A program made the translations under genes and the position numbers. Shown here one piece after another: positions 1 through 9,302 of a stretch of DNA of 64,000 nt. Position 1 is the first letter of the stretch; every line of letters starts with the position of its first letter. Source of the DNA: Actinomyces sp. 432 (lineage in GTDB: Bacteria; Actinomycetota; Actinomycetes; Actinomycetales; Actinomycetaceae); the NCBI RefSeq assembly GCF_009930875.1, contig NZ_CP025249.1, forward strand, positions 372,001 through 436,000, read 5' to 3'. The notes below the pieces were generated by a model. That model saw nothing but the letters and a program-made list of their open reading frames with translations. It did no database searches and was not told the origin of the DNA.

Positions 1-14
1 CACCTCCTCCTGAG
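1..14 (-). promoter_or_regulatory. Shine-Dalgarno of a leftward gene starting just outside the window
   Basis: The first bases read CACCTCCTCCT on the plus strand, which is AGGAGGAGGTG on the minus strand, a near-perfect ribosome binding site. It suggests a leftward gene whose start codon lies just beyond base 1, divergent from the zinc-ribbon gene. Confidence 0.35.
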
Positions 15-80
15 ATAAGCAAGGCACATCTGGCACTGCCACGCAAAGGACGCACTTTGGTAGGGGTCACCCGCGCGCAC

Positions 81-110
81 GTGTGCGGGGAGCCGTCGCA
101 TATAGGGGGT
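81..110 (+). promoter_or_regulatory. Element-wide 30-bp promoter/operator motif, copy A
   Basis: Reads GTGTGCGGGG, four variable bases, then GTCGCATATAGGGGG. The same motif occurs three more times in the element in front of leftward genes. The CATATA core may be a -10 region and the GC-rich half an operator. It lies about 30 bp upstream of the zinc-ribbon start. A ten-codon mini-frame (GTG at 109, stop TAA at 136-138) begins right after the core and ends 2 bp before the GTG at 141, so translational coupling is possible. Confidence 0.6.
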
Positions 111-140
111 GAGCCCGGACCGCACCGAAGGAGCCTAAAA

Positions 141-692
141 GTGACCTACGTCACCTGTACCTGTGCTGTGTGTGGGCAGGCCTTCCTCGCCCGCCGCGCG
201 GACGCCCTGTACTGCTCGGCGGCCTGCGCCGCCCAGGCCCGCGCCCGCCGCCGCAGCCAGGCACGCGAGTGCGCCGGCTGCAAGACGGACTTCGTGCCAG
301 CACGCAACAGCCAGCGGTACTGCACGCCGGCGTGCCGGCGGCGGGCAGAGCGGCGCCGCCGCTACGCCCGGCGACAAGAGGTCGCCGGTAAGAAGGTCAA
401 GCCGACCGGCGCCAGAAACGCTCACAAAACCGGCCAGCTTGCGCATTGCGTCGCGTGCGGAAAAGTATTCGCGCCCGCGCGGTCTACGCAGAAGTACTGC
501 ACCGAGGGGTGCCGGCTCGACGCCCGCAAGGTCGCCCGCACGCGGGCCGCCGCCGTCACGCCGGCCGCACGCGCCTGCCAGGCAATAGCAGAATTGCATG
601 CGCCCGACTTGGAAGACATGTGTGTTGAGTGCGGTCATCAATGGCCTTGTGAAACGCACCGGATTGCCACTAAGGGGGGTGGTCGCGCGTGA
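141..692 (+). CDS. Small multi-zinc-ribbon protein upstream of the relaxase
   Basis: A 183-residue basic protein with three spaced copies of a Cys-x2-Cys...Tyr-Cys-x3-Cys pattern (near residues 6-26, 43-63 and 104-124) and a fourth Cys-x2-Cys...Cys...His cluster near the C-terminus. These look like small treble-clef or zinc-ribbon units, consistent with DNA or RNA binding. The GTG at 141 was chosen because a GAAGGAG ribosome site sits 7 bases upstream; a start at 57 would read through the promoter-like motif. The stop overlaps the GTG of the relaxase gene by 4 bp, so the two are probably cotranslated and this may be a relaxase accessory factor. The exact family was not recognised. Confidence 0.7.
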   Translation: MTYVTCTCAVCGQAFLARRADALYCSAACAAQARARRRSQARECAGCKTDFVPARNSQRYCTPACRRRAERRRRYARRQEVAGKKVKPTGARNAHKTGQLAHCVACGKVFAPARSTQKYCTEGCRLDARKVARTRAAAVTPAARACQAIAELHAPDLEDMCVECGHQWPCETHRIATKGGGRA

Positions 693-3600
693 TCACTATG
701 CGGCAGCTCTACGACCGCGGCCGGCCCGGACAGTCAATCGTCGACTATTTGGTCGAGTCCGTGGCCGACGGTCCCGGCGCGCAGCCGGCGGCCGCCTACG
801 GGTCAAGCCGCTATTACACCGACGGCGGCACGCCACCAGGTAGATGGGTCGGCACCGGCATTACTGGACTCGGAGACGACCCGAGCTCAGCGAACCCGGC
901 GCCGGCGAAACTGAGGCCCGGCGATATTGTCTCCGCCGAGCAACTACGCACCCTCATCGAGAAGGGCCGCGACCCGCTCACCGAAAAACCGCTCGGGCGC
1001 GCCTTTCCGAAGCACCTCACGGCGCAGGAGCGTGCAGATATTCTACGGCGCGAGCTGCCGAAGAATCTCACCGAGCAGGAGCGTCAGGCCCGCGAGAAAC
1101 AGATCGACCGGTCCACCTCTAAAGCCGCCGCCGCCCGTGCCGTGCACGCATTCGACCACACCTTTGCCCCACCGAAAAGCGTATCCGTCCTATGGGCGCT
1201 CGGCGACCAGGGAATCCGCGAGCAGGTGGAGGCAGCCCACCACGAGGCAATCGCCAAGACCGTGCAGGTTATGGAGGCCGACACAATCCGCACCCGGATC
1301 GGGGCCGGTGGCGTATCCCAGGAACTCACGCGCGGCATGGTGGCCGCCGCATTCGACCACTGGGACTCCCGCGCCGGAGACCCCCATTTACACACTCACT
1401 TGATTATAGCGAACCGGGTGCAGGCGGCCGAGGATGGAAAGTGGCGCACGCTCGACTCAAACGGCGCCCTGTTCCCCTCCATCGTCGCCCTGTCGGAGGC
1501 CTACGACAACTACTTAATGGACTCCCTCAGCGCCCGCCTGGGCGTGTCATTCTCCGCCCGGACTCTCTCGCGCACGGGCCGCACCCAGTACCAGATCGAC
1601 GGCATCAGCAACGAGCTGATCGAAGAGTTTTCTCAGCGTCATGCCGCCATTGACGCCGCCCGCGATGACGGGGATGCCTCCGGCCACTGGGACAATGACC
1701 GGAAAGCGTGGGCGGACACCCGCATGGCGAAGGAGCACCGGCCCCTGTCCCAGCTCACCGCGGACTGGCGCCGCCGGGCCGTCGAGGTCGCCGGCCCGGA
1801 CCCGCTGCGCGGCGTCGTCGGCCGCCCCCGCCAGGTGCCGGGCACGCCGGCCGGCTGGCCCGGCATGCTCCCGCCGGCCGCCCGCAGCGGCGACGTCACC
1901 GACCAGCGCATCGAGGAGATGGCCGACCACGTCGTCGCCGTCCTGCAAAGCGCTAGGCCGTCGTGGTCGGACTGGAACATCAGGGCCGAGGCAGAGCGCA
2001 CGCTACGGTCCATCAGGTTCGCCACGGCGGCGGACCGCGACGCCCTACGCGTCAGGCTGTGCGCGGCCGCCACCGCCAAGTGCGTGCGCATCGACAGGGT
2101 CGACCGCGCCCACACGCCGGCGAGGTGGCGCCGCCCGGACGGCACCAGCCGGTTCGAGCGCGAGCACTCCGCCCTGTGGGTCACCCAGGACCTCCTGGAC
2201 GCCGAGGACTACCTGCTGCGCGCCTCCCAGGCCGCCGGCGCACCGGCCATCCCCGGCGCGAGGCAGGCGGTGGCCGCCTGGCGCAGCCAGGACGGCAGGC
2301 AGCTGCTGCCCGACCAGGCGGCCGCCGTCGCCAAGGTCCTGTCCTCCACCAGCCCAGTCGACGTGCTCATCGGCCCGGCCGGCTCCGGTAAGACCACCAC
2401 CATGGCCGCCCTGGCCGAAACCTGGCAGGCCCACTACGGGCAGGTCGTGGGCCTGGCCCCTCCGCGGCGGCAGCCGACGTGCTCGGCCAGTCACTCCGCA
2501 TCCAGACGGCCAACACCGCCCAATGGCTGGTGGCGCAGCAGCACGGCGCCGCCCCCTGCGGGCCGGCCAGCTGGTCATCGTCGACGAGGCATCGATGGCC
2601 GCCACCCTGCCCCTGGCCGAGATCGTCTCCCGCGCCAGCGCCGCCGGCGCAAGGGTGCTGCTGGTCGGCGACCCCGACCAGCTCGGCGCCGTCCAGGCCG
2701 GCGGCGCCTTCGGCAAGCTCACCCGCCACCACCCCGACCCCGCCACATTGACCACGGTGCACCGCTTCGCCGACGAGTGGCAGGCGCAGGCGTCGCTGCT
2801 GCTGCGTGCAGGCGACGCCTCCGTGCTGCGCGCCTACGACGAGCACGACTGCGTCACATCCGGTGAGCGCGAGGAAGTCATCGAGGCCGCCTATCGGGCA
2901 TGGCGGGCCGACGTCGACGCCGGAGTCGACTCCATCATGATCGCCGCCGACAACCACACCGTCGCCGAACTCAACGAGCGCGCCCGCACCGACCTGAAGG
3001 CGGACGGCAAGGTCGGTGGCCGCGAGGTGGCCCTGCACGACAAGACCCACGCCTCGGCCGGCGACCGTATCGTCACCCGCCGCAACGCCCACCACCTGGG
3101 CGTCGGCGACCACAAGGTGCACAACGGGGCCGCCTGGGACGTCGTCGCCGCCCGCGCCGACGGCTCCCTGCTGGTCACCCCGGCCGCAGACCCCACCGCC
3201 GCCGCGATCAGCCTGCCGGCCGCATACGTCGCCGCCGACGTCGAGCTCGCCTACGCCACCACCGTCCACCGGTCCCAGGGGCGCACCGTCGACCGGGCAC
3301 ACGCCATCGTCGACTCAACGCTCACCCGCCAGGGCCTGTACGTGGCAATGAGCCGGGCGCGCGGCGCCAACATCGCGCACGTGGTCGTCGACGACCCCCA
3401 GCCCGACACCGCCGACATCGGCGATGTGGGCAGCAGCACGCCGACCGATGCGCTGGCCGTCATGGCCGAGATCCTGCGCCGCGACGGCGCCGACCGCACC
3501 GCCCGCGAGTCCGCCGCCGACGCCAACGAGCGGGCCAACACGGTGCGCCAGCTCGCCAACGAGTACGACACCATCACCAGCGGCGACGGCGGCCACGTCC

Positions 3601-4289
3601 GCGAAGATCGCCGCTGGGACCAGCGGCTACCCCGCCTCATCCCGCAAGAGCAGCACGAGCAGCTGCGCAAGGACCCCCACTATGAGGCCCTGCTGGAGCT
3701 CATGCAGGCGCGCGACGGCGGCCAGTTCAACCTGCGTGACCTCGTGCCGGCCCTGCTCGCCCAGGCGCCGCTGGACCCCGATCGTCCCGTCCAGGACCTC
3801 GCCGACAGGATCATTCAGAACACGCCCATGAGTGAGGAGACCGGCGGCGGAACCTACATCGCCGGGCTGATCCAGCCCGGGTGGGCGCGCACGCCGGACG
3901 CCCAGCGCGCACTGCGTGAGCGGGCCGACCGCATCAACGCCCGCGCCGCCCACGTACTCGCCACAGCGCTGCGTGAGCGCCAGCCCTGGACACGCGCCCT
4001 CGGCGTACCACCGACCGATCCGCGCCGCCGCGCCGCCTGGCTGCAGGCGGCCACCGCTGTGGCCGCATACCGCGACCTGTACGCCGTCACCGACGGCACG
4101 CACGGTGACTCCCCGCACATGGACCCCCTCGGCGTGCGCCCCATCAGCGGCGAGCAAGAGACCAAGTTCCAGGCAACGCGTCGGCAGATCGCCGCCTGGA
4201 GGCTTGCGGAGGCCCGCCGTATCGCAGACGAGGCCGCCCGGCCCGACACCGACCCCGCCCCGGCCCCGGACCAGCGGCCCGAGATGTGA
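689..4289 (+). pseudogene. MobF (TrwC/TraA-type) relaxase-helicase, two frame breaks
   Basis: Conjugative relaxase that would nick oriT, bind the 5' end covalently and unwind the strand. The N-terminal TrwC domain has a candidate catalytic tyrosine near residue 20, a YYTDGGTPPGRW motif and the metal-binding HLHTH triad near residue 232. The helicase half has Walker A (GPAGSGKTTT), Walker B (VIVDEASM), GDPDQLG and a C-terminal THRSQG-like motif. The frame breaks at the C run 2457-2460 and again at the C run 2552-2556. Inserting one C at each restores a continuous 1,200-residue protein of normal MobF length, with an intact SAAAADVLGQSLRIQTANTA segment between them. As written the product stops early at 2866. 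Either sequencing error or a recently inactivated gene. The GTG at 689 overlaps the previous gene. Confidence 0.85.
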
Positions 4290-4291
4290 CC

Positions 4292-5045
4292 TCAGGCCCG
4301 GCGGCGCACCGGCAGGGCCTCGGCGAGGCGCAGCAGCCGGCCCAGGTCATCCGGCACGCGCTCGTCCTCACGCACCCCCTGCTCTGTGGCCAGCGTCGTC
4401 GTGGCCACCAGCCGCGGCATACCACCGACCGTCAGCTGCGCCCCGGGCAGCACCCACACCTGCACCGGCTCGGCCGGCTCCATCACCACAGTGGAGCCCG
4501 GCCCGGCCACACCACGCCCCGCCCGCGCGATCAGTCGTGCGCGGTCACCGGCCGCAGCCGCGCCACCCGCCAGAACCAGCTGGGCGCCAGGAGCGCCGGC
4601 CACACGCCCGCCCGGCTCGCTCCGGCACGCGCCCCAGCATCGCACCGGCTGGTCCGTCCACCCCGCGGCGATCGCCGACGCCCCGGCACCACGCTCACGA
4701 CCGTGCCAGGGGCATCATCCACCCACTGGATGCGGGCCGGCTCGCGGCCCACGTACTCGATCTCGCGCGCGCCGTGCAGGTCCAGCAGCTCCAGCCACGT
4801 CTGCGCCACCGGCAGGCCCGGCGTCACGCGCTCGGCGCCCTCGACGCGCATGGGCCGCAGCCCGCTGCCCTCAGGCAGGGCAGTGCCGACCGTCAGGTGC
4901 TCCCAGCAGTGCGGGCAGCCCTGCACCGCCTCCCACTGTGCGCGCCGTTGCCTCAGCCGGCCCGGCACACCCGTCAGGTCAAGGTCCTGGGTGTGGCCGC
5001 ATTGCCACAGCAGCCGGACCGTCGACCAATCCGGTGCGGCCGTCA
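4292..5045 (-). pseudogene. Hypothetical element protein, C-terminal part, frame break
   Basis: No good start codon exists for this frame. Its first sensible residues (SVLTAAPDWSTV) continue the upstream 195-residue ORF if one base is added in the CCCGGG at 5053-5058. A second break at the C run 4681-4684 separates the part ending in VVSVVPG from the part containing WTDQPVRCWGACRSEPGG. Adding one base at each makes a single 446-residue protein over 4292-5630. A CGH...CPHC pattern near the start of this part suggests a zinc-binding site. No family was recognised. It is the last gene of the leftward transfer operon and converges on the relaxase 3' end. Confidence 0.55.
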
Positions 5046-5630
5046 GGACCGACCCGGGTCCCAGTCCCGCGCCTGCCGCTGGTAGGCCTGATAGGCCCTC
5101 TCCTGCCCCTTGATCCACGTGTCCGCCAGCCTGCCGTGCTCGTCGATGTCCTTCGCCCACGACTGTAGCGCCGCATCATGCGACACGGGGTCATGGCGGG
5201 TCCGGCACGCCAGCCCGGCGAAGTACTCGCGCAGCTCCTGCCGGACGAATGCGAGGTCGCGGTGCCAGGCGACCATCACAGACCCGCCCATATCCGGGGA
5301 CAGCGCCGACCGGTAGGACTGGCGCAGCGCGTCCAGCATCCGGATTGCGGCCTCATGCTGCTCCCAGCACGCCGGCACCGTGCTGGAGTCCCACCTGTAG
5401 CATGCGACCAGGCGGCCGACCCACAGTCGCAGTGCTGCGAGCTCGCTCGCCCGCTGCGCCGGCGTCAGTGACCACCAGTCCACCAGGCCCGTGATCGCCG
5501 GCGCACCGGCCGGTGGGCCGGCGGGGGCCTGCTGGTCGTCGTCACCGGCCGCCGGCTCCGGGGCCGATGCTACGAGTTCGTCGACCTGCCACTCCCAATC
5601 CTCGCCGGGCTCAGACTCGTTGGGGGTCAT
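5043..5630 (-). CDS. Hypothetical element protein, N-terminal part
   Basis: A 195-residue acidic-then-helical protein of unknown function. It opens with an acidic Pro/Ala-rich stretch and continues with a mostly helical, Trp- and Arg-rich region; no catalytic motif is evident. ATG at 5630 overlaps the stop of the glutaredoxin gene by 4 bp, so it belongs to the same transcript. It is probably the first part of a longer 446-residue protein split by a one-base loss near 5053-5058 (see the neighbouring entry). Confidence 0.55.
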   Translation of the reverse strand: MTPNESEPGEDWEWQVDELVASAPEPAAGDDDQQAPAGPPAGAPAITGLVDWWSLTPAQRASELAALRLWVGRLVACYRWDSSTVPACWEQHEAAIRMLDALRQSYRSALSPDMGGSVMVAWHRDLAFVRQELREYFAGLACRTRHDPVSHDAALQSWAKDIDEHGRLADTWIKGQERAYQAYQRQARDWDPGRS

Positions 5631-5926
5631 GCTCTGACCGCCTCCCTGTCCCGGTCCATGGTGCGGCTCATGTCCATCTCCCGCTCCTGCCTCTCGCGGG
5701 CGACGGCGTCAATCTGGTCGGGGCGGTAGCCCGACCACACGCGGCCGTCGGCGGCCACGACCGGCAGCTGCCTGGCGCCGATCTGCTCCGCCAGCCGCCT
5801 CGCCTCCCGGTCCGCCGCCGCATCCTGGCGCACGTCCAGCACCTGCGCCTCAATGCCTCGCTGCTGCAGCCGCCGCTGCGTGGCAGTGCACTGGAAGCAG
5901 TTGGCAGTGCCGTACACAGTCACCAT
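5627..5926 (-). CDS. Glutaredoxin/NrdH-like thiol-redox protein
   Basis: A 99-residue thioredoxin-fold protein with the redox motif CFQC at residues 10-13 after a TVYGTAN strand, a cis-Pro region (QLPVV) near residue 55 and a GYRPDQ segment, all typical of NrdH-type glutaredoxins. ATG 5926 is preferred over GTG 5956 because AGGAAGGGG sits 8 bases before it. It lies between the coupling protein and a hypothetical gene in the transfer operon, so a role in disulfide handling during transfer, or NrdH-like support of nucleotide reduction, is possible. The C-terminal 25 residues are charged and outside the fold. Confidence 0.8.
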   Translation of the reverse strand: MVTVYGTANCFQCTATQRRLQQRGIEAQVLDVRQDAAADREARRLAEQIGARQLPVVAADGRVWSGYRPDQIDAVARERQEREMDMSRTMDRDREAVRA

Positions 5927-5945
5927 TACCGGGTCCCCTTCCTGA

Positions 5946-7805
5946 TCATCTGACACGGTCCCACTCCGACTGAGGCTGTGGGGGAGGCGGCGGGGGCGCG
6001 GCTGTCGCCTGCGCGGGCCGGCGCTGCCGCTCCGCCCGCCGGGTCGCCCGGGTGGTCAGCCACCCCTCGACCCGGCCCATACGGCGTCCATCAGGTGCCC
6101 CGGCGGGCGTCAGTGTCGCGGTGTCGACGCGGTCCATGATCAGCGCGGGCGCGCCGGCCTTGATCAGCAGCATCTTGCCGCGCTCCAGCGCGTGCACCTC
6201 GCCGCGCGACAGGACCGGCTCGCGCTGCTCGGACAGCGAGGTCGACACCGGGCCGCGGCCGGTCTGCGTGGTGCGCCGCGACACCGTCCGCTCACCCAGG
6301 GCGGCGGAGATCTCCGACAGCGTCGACTCCCTCGTGATCCCGCCCATCACGATCTTCACGGTCGCGCTGTCCCAAATAGCAGCGGCGGTCTGGGCACCCC
6401 ACCGCGCCTCAGACTGTGCTCTGCTTTGCTCGACCACCACGGTGAGGATGCCCGAGCCACCGCCGGCGCTCATCATCGACGGCAGGCTCGGCAGCTCCGC
6501 AATGTTATTCAGCTCGTCGAGCACGAGCGCAACCGGTGGGCACAGCCTGTTGCCGGGGGAGTGGTTCGCGACCTGCTGGGCGACTGCGTAGACCTCCTCG
6601 ATCAGCGCGGCCACAATCGGCGCCGCAGCCGCCCGAGAGTCCCCCACCACATACAGCGTGCCCCGGGCGGCCAAGAAGGCGGCGATGTCGAGCTCCTGAC
6701 CGGGCGCCGGGGACAGTGCCTCACGCACCGTGGGGTCCATAAGCGGCAGCGCCACGCACGAGCTGATGGTCGCCCAAATGTTGGACACCGTACGCTTGTC
6801 GCCCAGCATCTGCGCCTCCAGCTGCTCACCCCATGCCGCAGACGCGCCGCCGGCCGCCTTGAGCACATTCACCGCCGCCTTGGACTGTTGGTGGTCGGCG
6901 CACCAGCGTGCGAGCGTGTCCACGCCCGCGCCGGAGATCGCCGCCGCGTGCAGCAGCGCCGCCAGGGCGCTGTGCGCATTCGCCTGCCAGAAGTCCGCGT
7001 TTTCCGTACCCTTCGCGGCGTTGGCGACCAGCGCACTGGCGCGGCGCAGCGCCGTGGTCGGGTCCTGGCAGCCCGAGGTCAGCGACCAGCGCAGCCGACC
7101 CGACACACCGGTCAAGTCCTCCACGCGGACGGCCGGGGCGAACACGGCCACCGGCCCGAGCATCGCCCGCTCATCCATGGTCTCCACCGCCAGCTCCGTG
7201 CGCACCGACGTGGCCACCACCGGCCCCGTCCAACCCAGCAGGATCGGGATGATCAGCTGATGCGTCTTGCCCGACCTCGACGGGGAGGAGATCGCCACCG
7301 AGTCCTCACAGGGCAGCCACACATCACCGTACGGTGTGGTGCCGACAATCACGCCCAGGTCCCGGGCGGTCGGGTGCTCCAGGTCCGGGCGCAGCCAGAT
7401 CATCGCGGCGACCGCCGCCGCCGAGAAGTGCCGGCGCACGTCGCGGGCCGTGGCCAGGCCGTGGCCGCCGGCCGGCCGCAGCCGGCCACCACCCAGCCGC
7501 CCCCGCAACCGCACCACCAACGCCACCACACCAGCCACCACGACACCGAAGATCAGCACCGCCAGTGCCCAGAAGGCGCCGGTGCTCATGCCATCGGCAT
7601 CCCACGCGCGCGCCGGCGGCCGGCCCACCATCATCCACAGTACCGCAGCCACCGGCGACCGCCTGGGCGTGCACGCGCCTCCCAAGCACGCCAAGCGAGC
7701 CGCCAGCCACAGCGAGACGCCCGCCGCCACCACCACTCCGGCCAGCACACCGGCCAGCAGTGCGCCGCCCGCATCCTGAGACCTGCCACTATCGCGGTCA
7801 CTCAT
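5946..7805 (-). CDS. Type IV coupling protein (VirD4/TraG-like ATPase)
   Basis: A 619-residue membrane ATPase that links the relaxosome to the mating channel. Two N-terminal hydrophobic segments (about residues 12-40 and 72-92) precede a P-loop, SPSRSGKTHQ, near residues 172-181. A Walker B-like VALVLDELNNI is followed by the conserved TraG/TraD segment ending VVVEQSRAQSEARWG. ATG 7805 has GGGAGG 5 bases upstream and overlaps the end of the VirB4-like gene by 8 bp, so translation is coupled. The C-terminal 40 residues are Arg/Pro-rich, as often seen where coupling proteins contact the relaxase. Confidence 0.9.
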   Translation of the reverse strand: MSDRDSGRSQDAGGALLAGVLAGVVVAAGVSLWLAARLACLGGACTPRRSPVAAVLWMMVGRPPARAWDADGMSTGAFWALAVLIFGVVVAGVVALVVRLRGRLGGGRLRPAGGHGLATARDVRRHFSAAAVAAMIWLRPDLEHPTARDLGVIVGTTPYGDVWLPCEDSVAISSPSRSGKTHQLIIPILLGWTGPVVATSVRTELAVETMDERAMLGPVAVFAPAVRVEDLTGVSGRLRWSLTSGCQDPTTALRRASALVANAAKGTENADFWQANAHSALAALLHAAAISGAGVDTLARWCADHQQSKAAVNVLKAAGGASAAWGEQLEAQMLGDKRTVSNIWATISSCVALPLMDPTVREALSPAPGQELDIAAFLAARGTLYVVGDSRAAAAPIVAALIEEVYAVAQQVANHSPGNRLCPPVALVLDELNNIAELPSLPSMMSAGGGSGILTVVVEQSRAQSEARWGAQTAAAIWDSATVKIVMGGITRESTLSEISAALGERTVSRRTTQTGRGPVSTSLSEQREPVLSRGEVHALERGKMLLIKAGAPALIMDRVDTATLTPAGAPDGRRMGRVEGWLTTRATRRAERQRRPAQATAAPPPPPPQPQSEWDRVR

Positions 7806-9300
7806 CGCGGCCTCCCATTGCATCGTCGGTGTCAGTCAGGGCCGCCTCCCACGGCGTGCGGTAATGGGCAACCGCGTAATACCGCTGCCCGATCATCCAC
7901 AGCCCCGTCCCCTGGTTGAATCTCGGCACCATCGCCGCACCCACGTGATTCAGCCCCAGACGCTCGGTCGTCCTGCGCAACTGGTCGGCCTCCTGCCGGT
8001 ACACGACCCGCGTCGACGTGTCTGCTATCAAGCCCTCGGCCAGGGCACGCTCCCGTGAGCCCTCCGGGCCGGCCGCGTCAGAGTCCGACAGCCGATGCAG
8101 CACCACGACGTTCGCGATGCCCCACCTTCTGGCGAGCTTCCACTCATCCGCCATCCGTCCCAGCAACCCGGGACTCGACATCAACCTTGACGCCTCGTCG
8201 TAGATCATGAACCGCTTGCCCAGGTCCCCGCCGCGTACGGCGGCCTCGACCCAGGCCTGCGCGCAGGTCATCACCAGTGGCACGCCCTTGTCGCCGTCAC
8301 TGAAACCGGCCAACGACACCGACACCATCGGGGCGGCCGGGTCGAACTGGGACGTCGACGGGCCGTCGAACAGGCCGGCCACATCCCCGCGGATCATGCC
8401 CTGCAAGTACAGGCCGGCCCGGCGGCCCATGCGCATCATCTCCGCCCGATCGGGCACGCCCGCGGGCAGCTCGCACCCGTCGGTAGGGGCCAGCAGCTCC
8501 TCCACCACCACCGGCAGCAATACCTCGCCGCCGCGGCCGGTGGCGCGGTCCAGCGCGGCCGCCAGGGCGGTCTGGTCCCGCTCATCCAGCCGGCTTCCCG
8601 CCAGTGTCTCCAGCAGTGCCTCCAGCAGCTGGAGGCGCTGCTTGCGGACCATCCGCCGCCACCCCTCATCATCCACGATGTGCCCGTTCTCGTCGCGGTC
8701 GGGGCGCCGGCCCTCATCCAGCGGATTGATCCTCTCCCGGCTGGCGCCGCCAACCTGGATCACGGTCCCGCCCACCGCCTCCACGACACCCGTCCACTCG
8801 CCCTTCACGTCACCGGGGATGAAGGTCCGGTACCCGGCGGCGACACCACGCAGCGCCAGGCACTTCACCAGCGCGGACTTGCCCGTGCCTATCACGCCGG
8901 CGACCGTGATGTTCGGATTCGTAAGCAAACCACGCCGATACAACACGAACGGGTCGAAGCTGAACGCCCGGTTGCTCATGATGTCCCGGCCGATCACCAG
9001 CCCCTGGGCGCCGAGGCCGTCGTCCACAATGAACGGGTATGCAGTGCGCAGGACCTTGGTAGTGGCCCGCTCGGTCTCCGCCGTGGCCTCGCGCAGCTGC
9101 CGGCCGCTGCGCGCCCGCCGCTCACCCAGCCGGGGCAGGTAATCCCCCTCCCACAGTGCCTTCTCCGCCTTGCGCTGTGCGGCCGCGCCGGCCCTCTCCT
9201 GGGCGGCCAGGTCCCGGCGGCGGTCACGCTCGGCGGCCACGCGCCGCCGACGCTGCTTCGAGGTCTCCTCGCCAATAACCAGCGATGCAATCCGGGGCAT
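7798..9300 (-). CDS. VirB4-like conjugation ATPase
   Basis: A 500-residue cytoplasmic ATPase of the FtsK/VirB4 superfamily that would energise the mating channel. The basic, coiled N-terminus (about 60 residues) precedes the core. Walker A reads GVIGTGKSALVK near residue 138 and Walker B reads RFMIYDEASRL near residue 365, followed by a sensor-like VVVLHRLSD. It lies 2 bp downstream of the SCO6880-type gene and overlaps the coupling-protein gene, the fixed order seen in actinobacterial elements. No frame damage is visible. Confidence 0.87.
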   Translation of the reverse strand: MPRIASLVIGEETSKQRRRRVAAERDRRRDLAAQERAGAAAQRKAEKALWEGDYLPRLGERRARSGRQLREATAETERATTKVLRTAYPFIVDDGLGAQGLVIGRDIMSNRAFSFDPFVLYRRGLLTNPNITVAGVIGTGKSALVKCLALRGVAAGYRTFIPGDVKGEWTGVVEAVGGTVIQVGGASRERINPLDEGRRPDRDENGHIVDDEGWRRMVRKQRLQLLEALLETLAGSRLDERDQTALAAALDRATGRGGEVLLPVVVEELLAPTDGCELPAGVPDRAEMMRMGRRAGLYLQGMIRGDVAGLFDGPSTSQFDPAAPMVSVSLAGFSDGDKGVPLVMTCAQAWVEAAVRGGDLGKRFMIYDEASRLMSSPGLLGRMADEWKLARRWGIANVVVLHRLSDSDAAGPEGSRERALAEGLIADTSTRVVYRQEADQLRRTTERLGLNHVGAAMVPRFNQGTGLWMIGQRYYAVAHYRTPWEAALTDTDDAMGGRDE

Positions 9301-9302
9301 GA

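Noticed and set aside
6192..7919. Long rightward frame opposite the coupling protein
   Set aside because: Basic His/Arg-rich antisense shadow; the leftward frame has Walker motifs and coupled starts.
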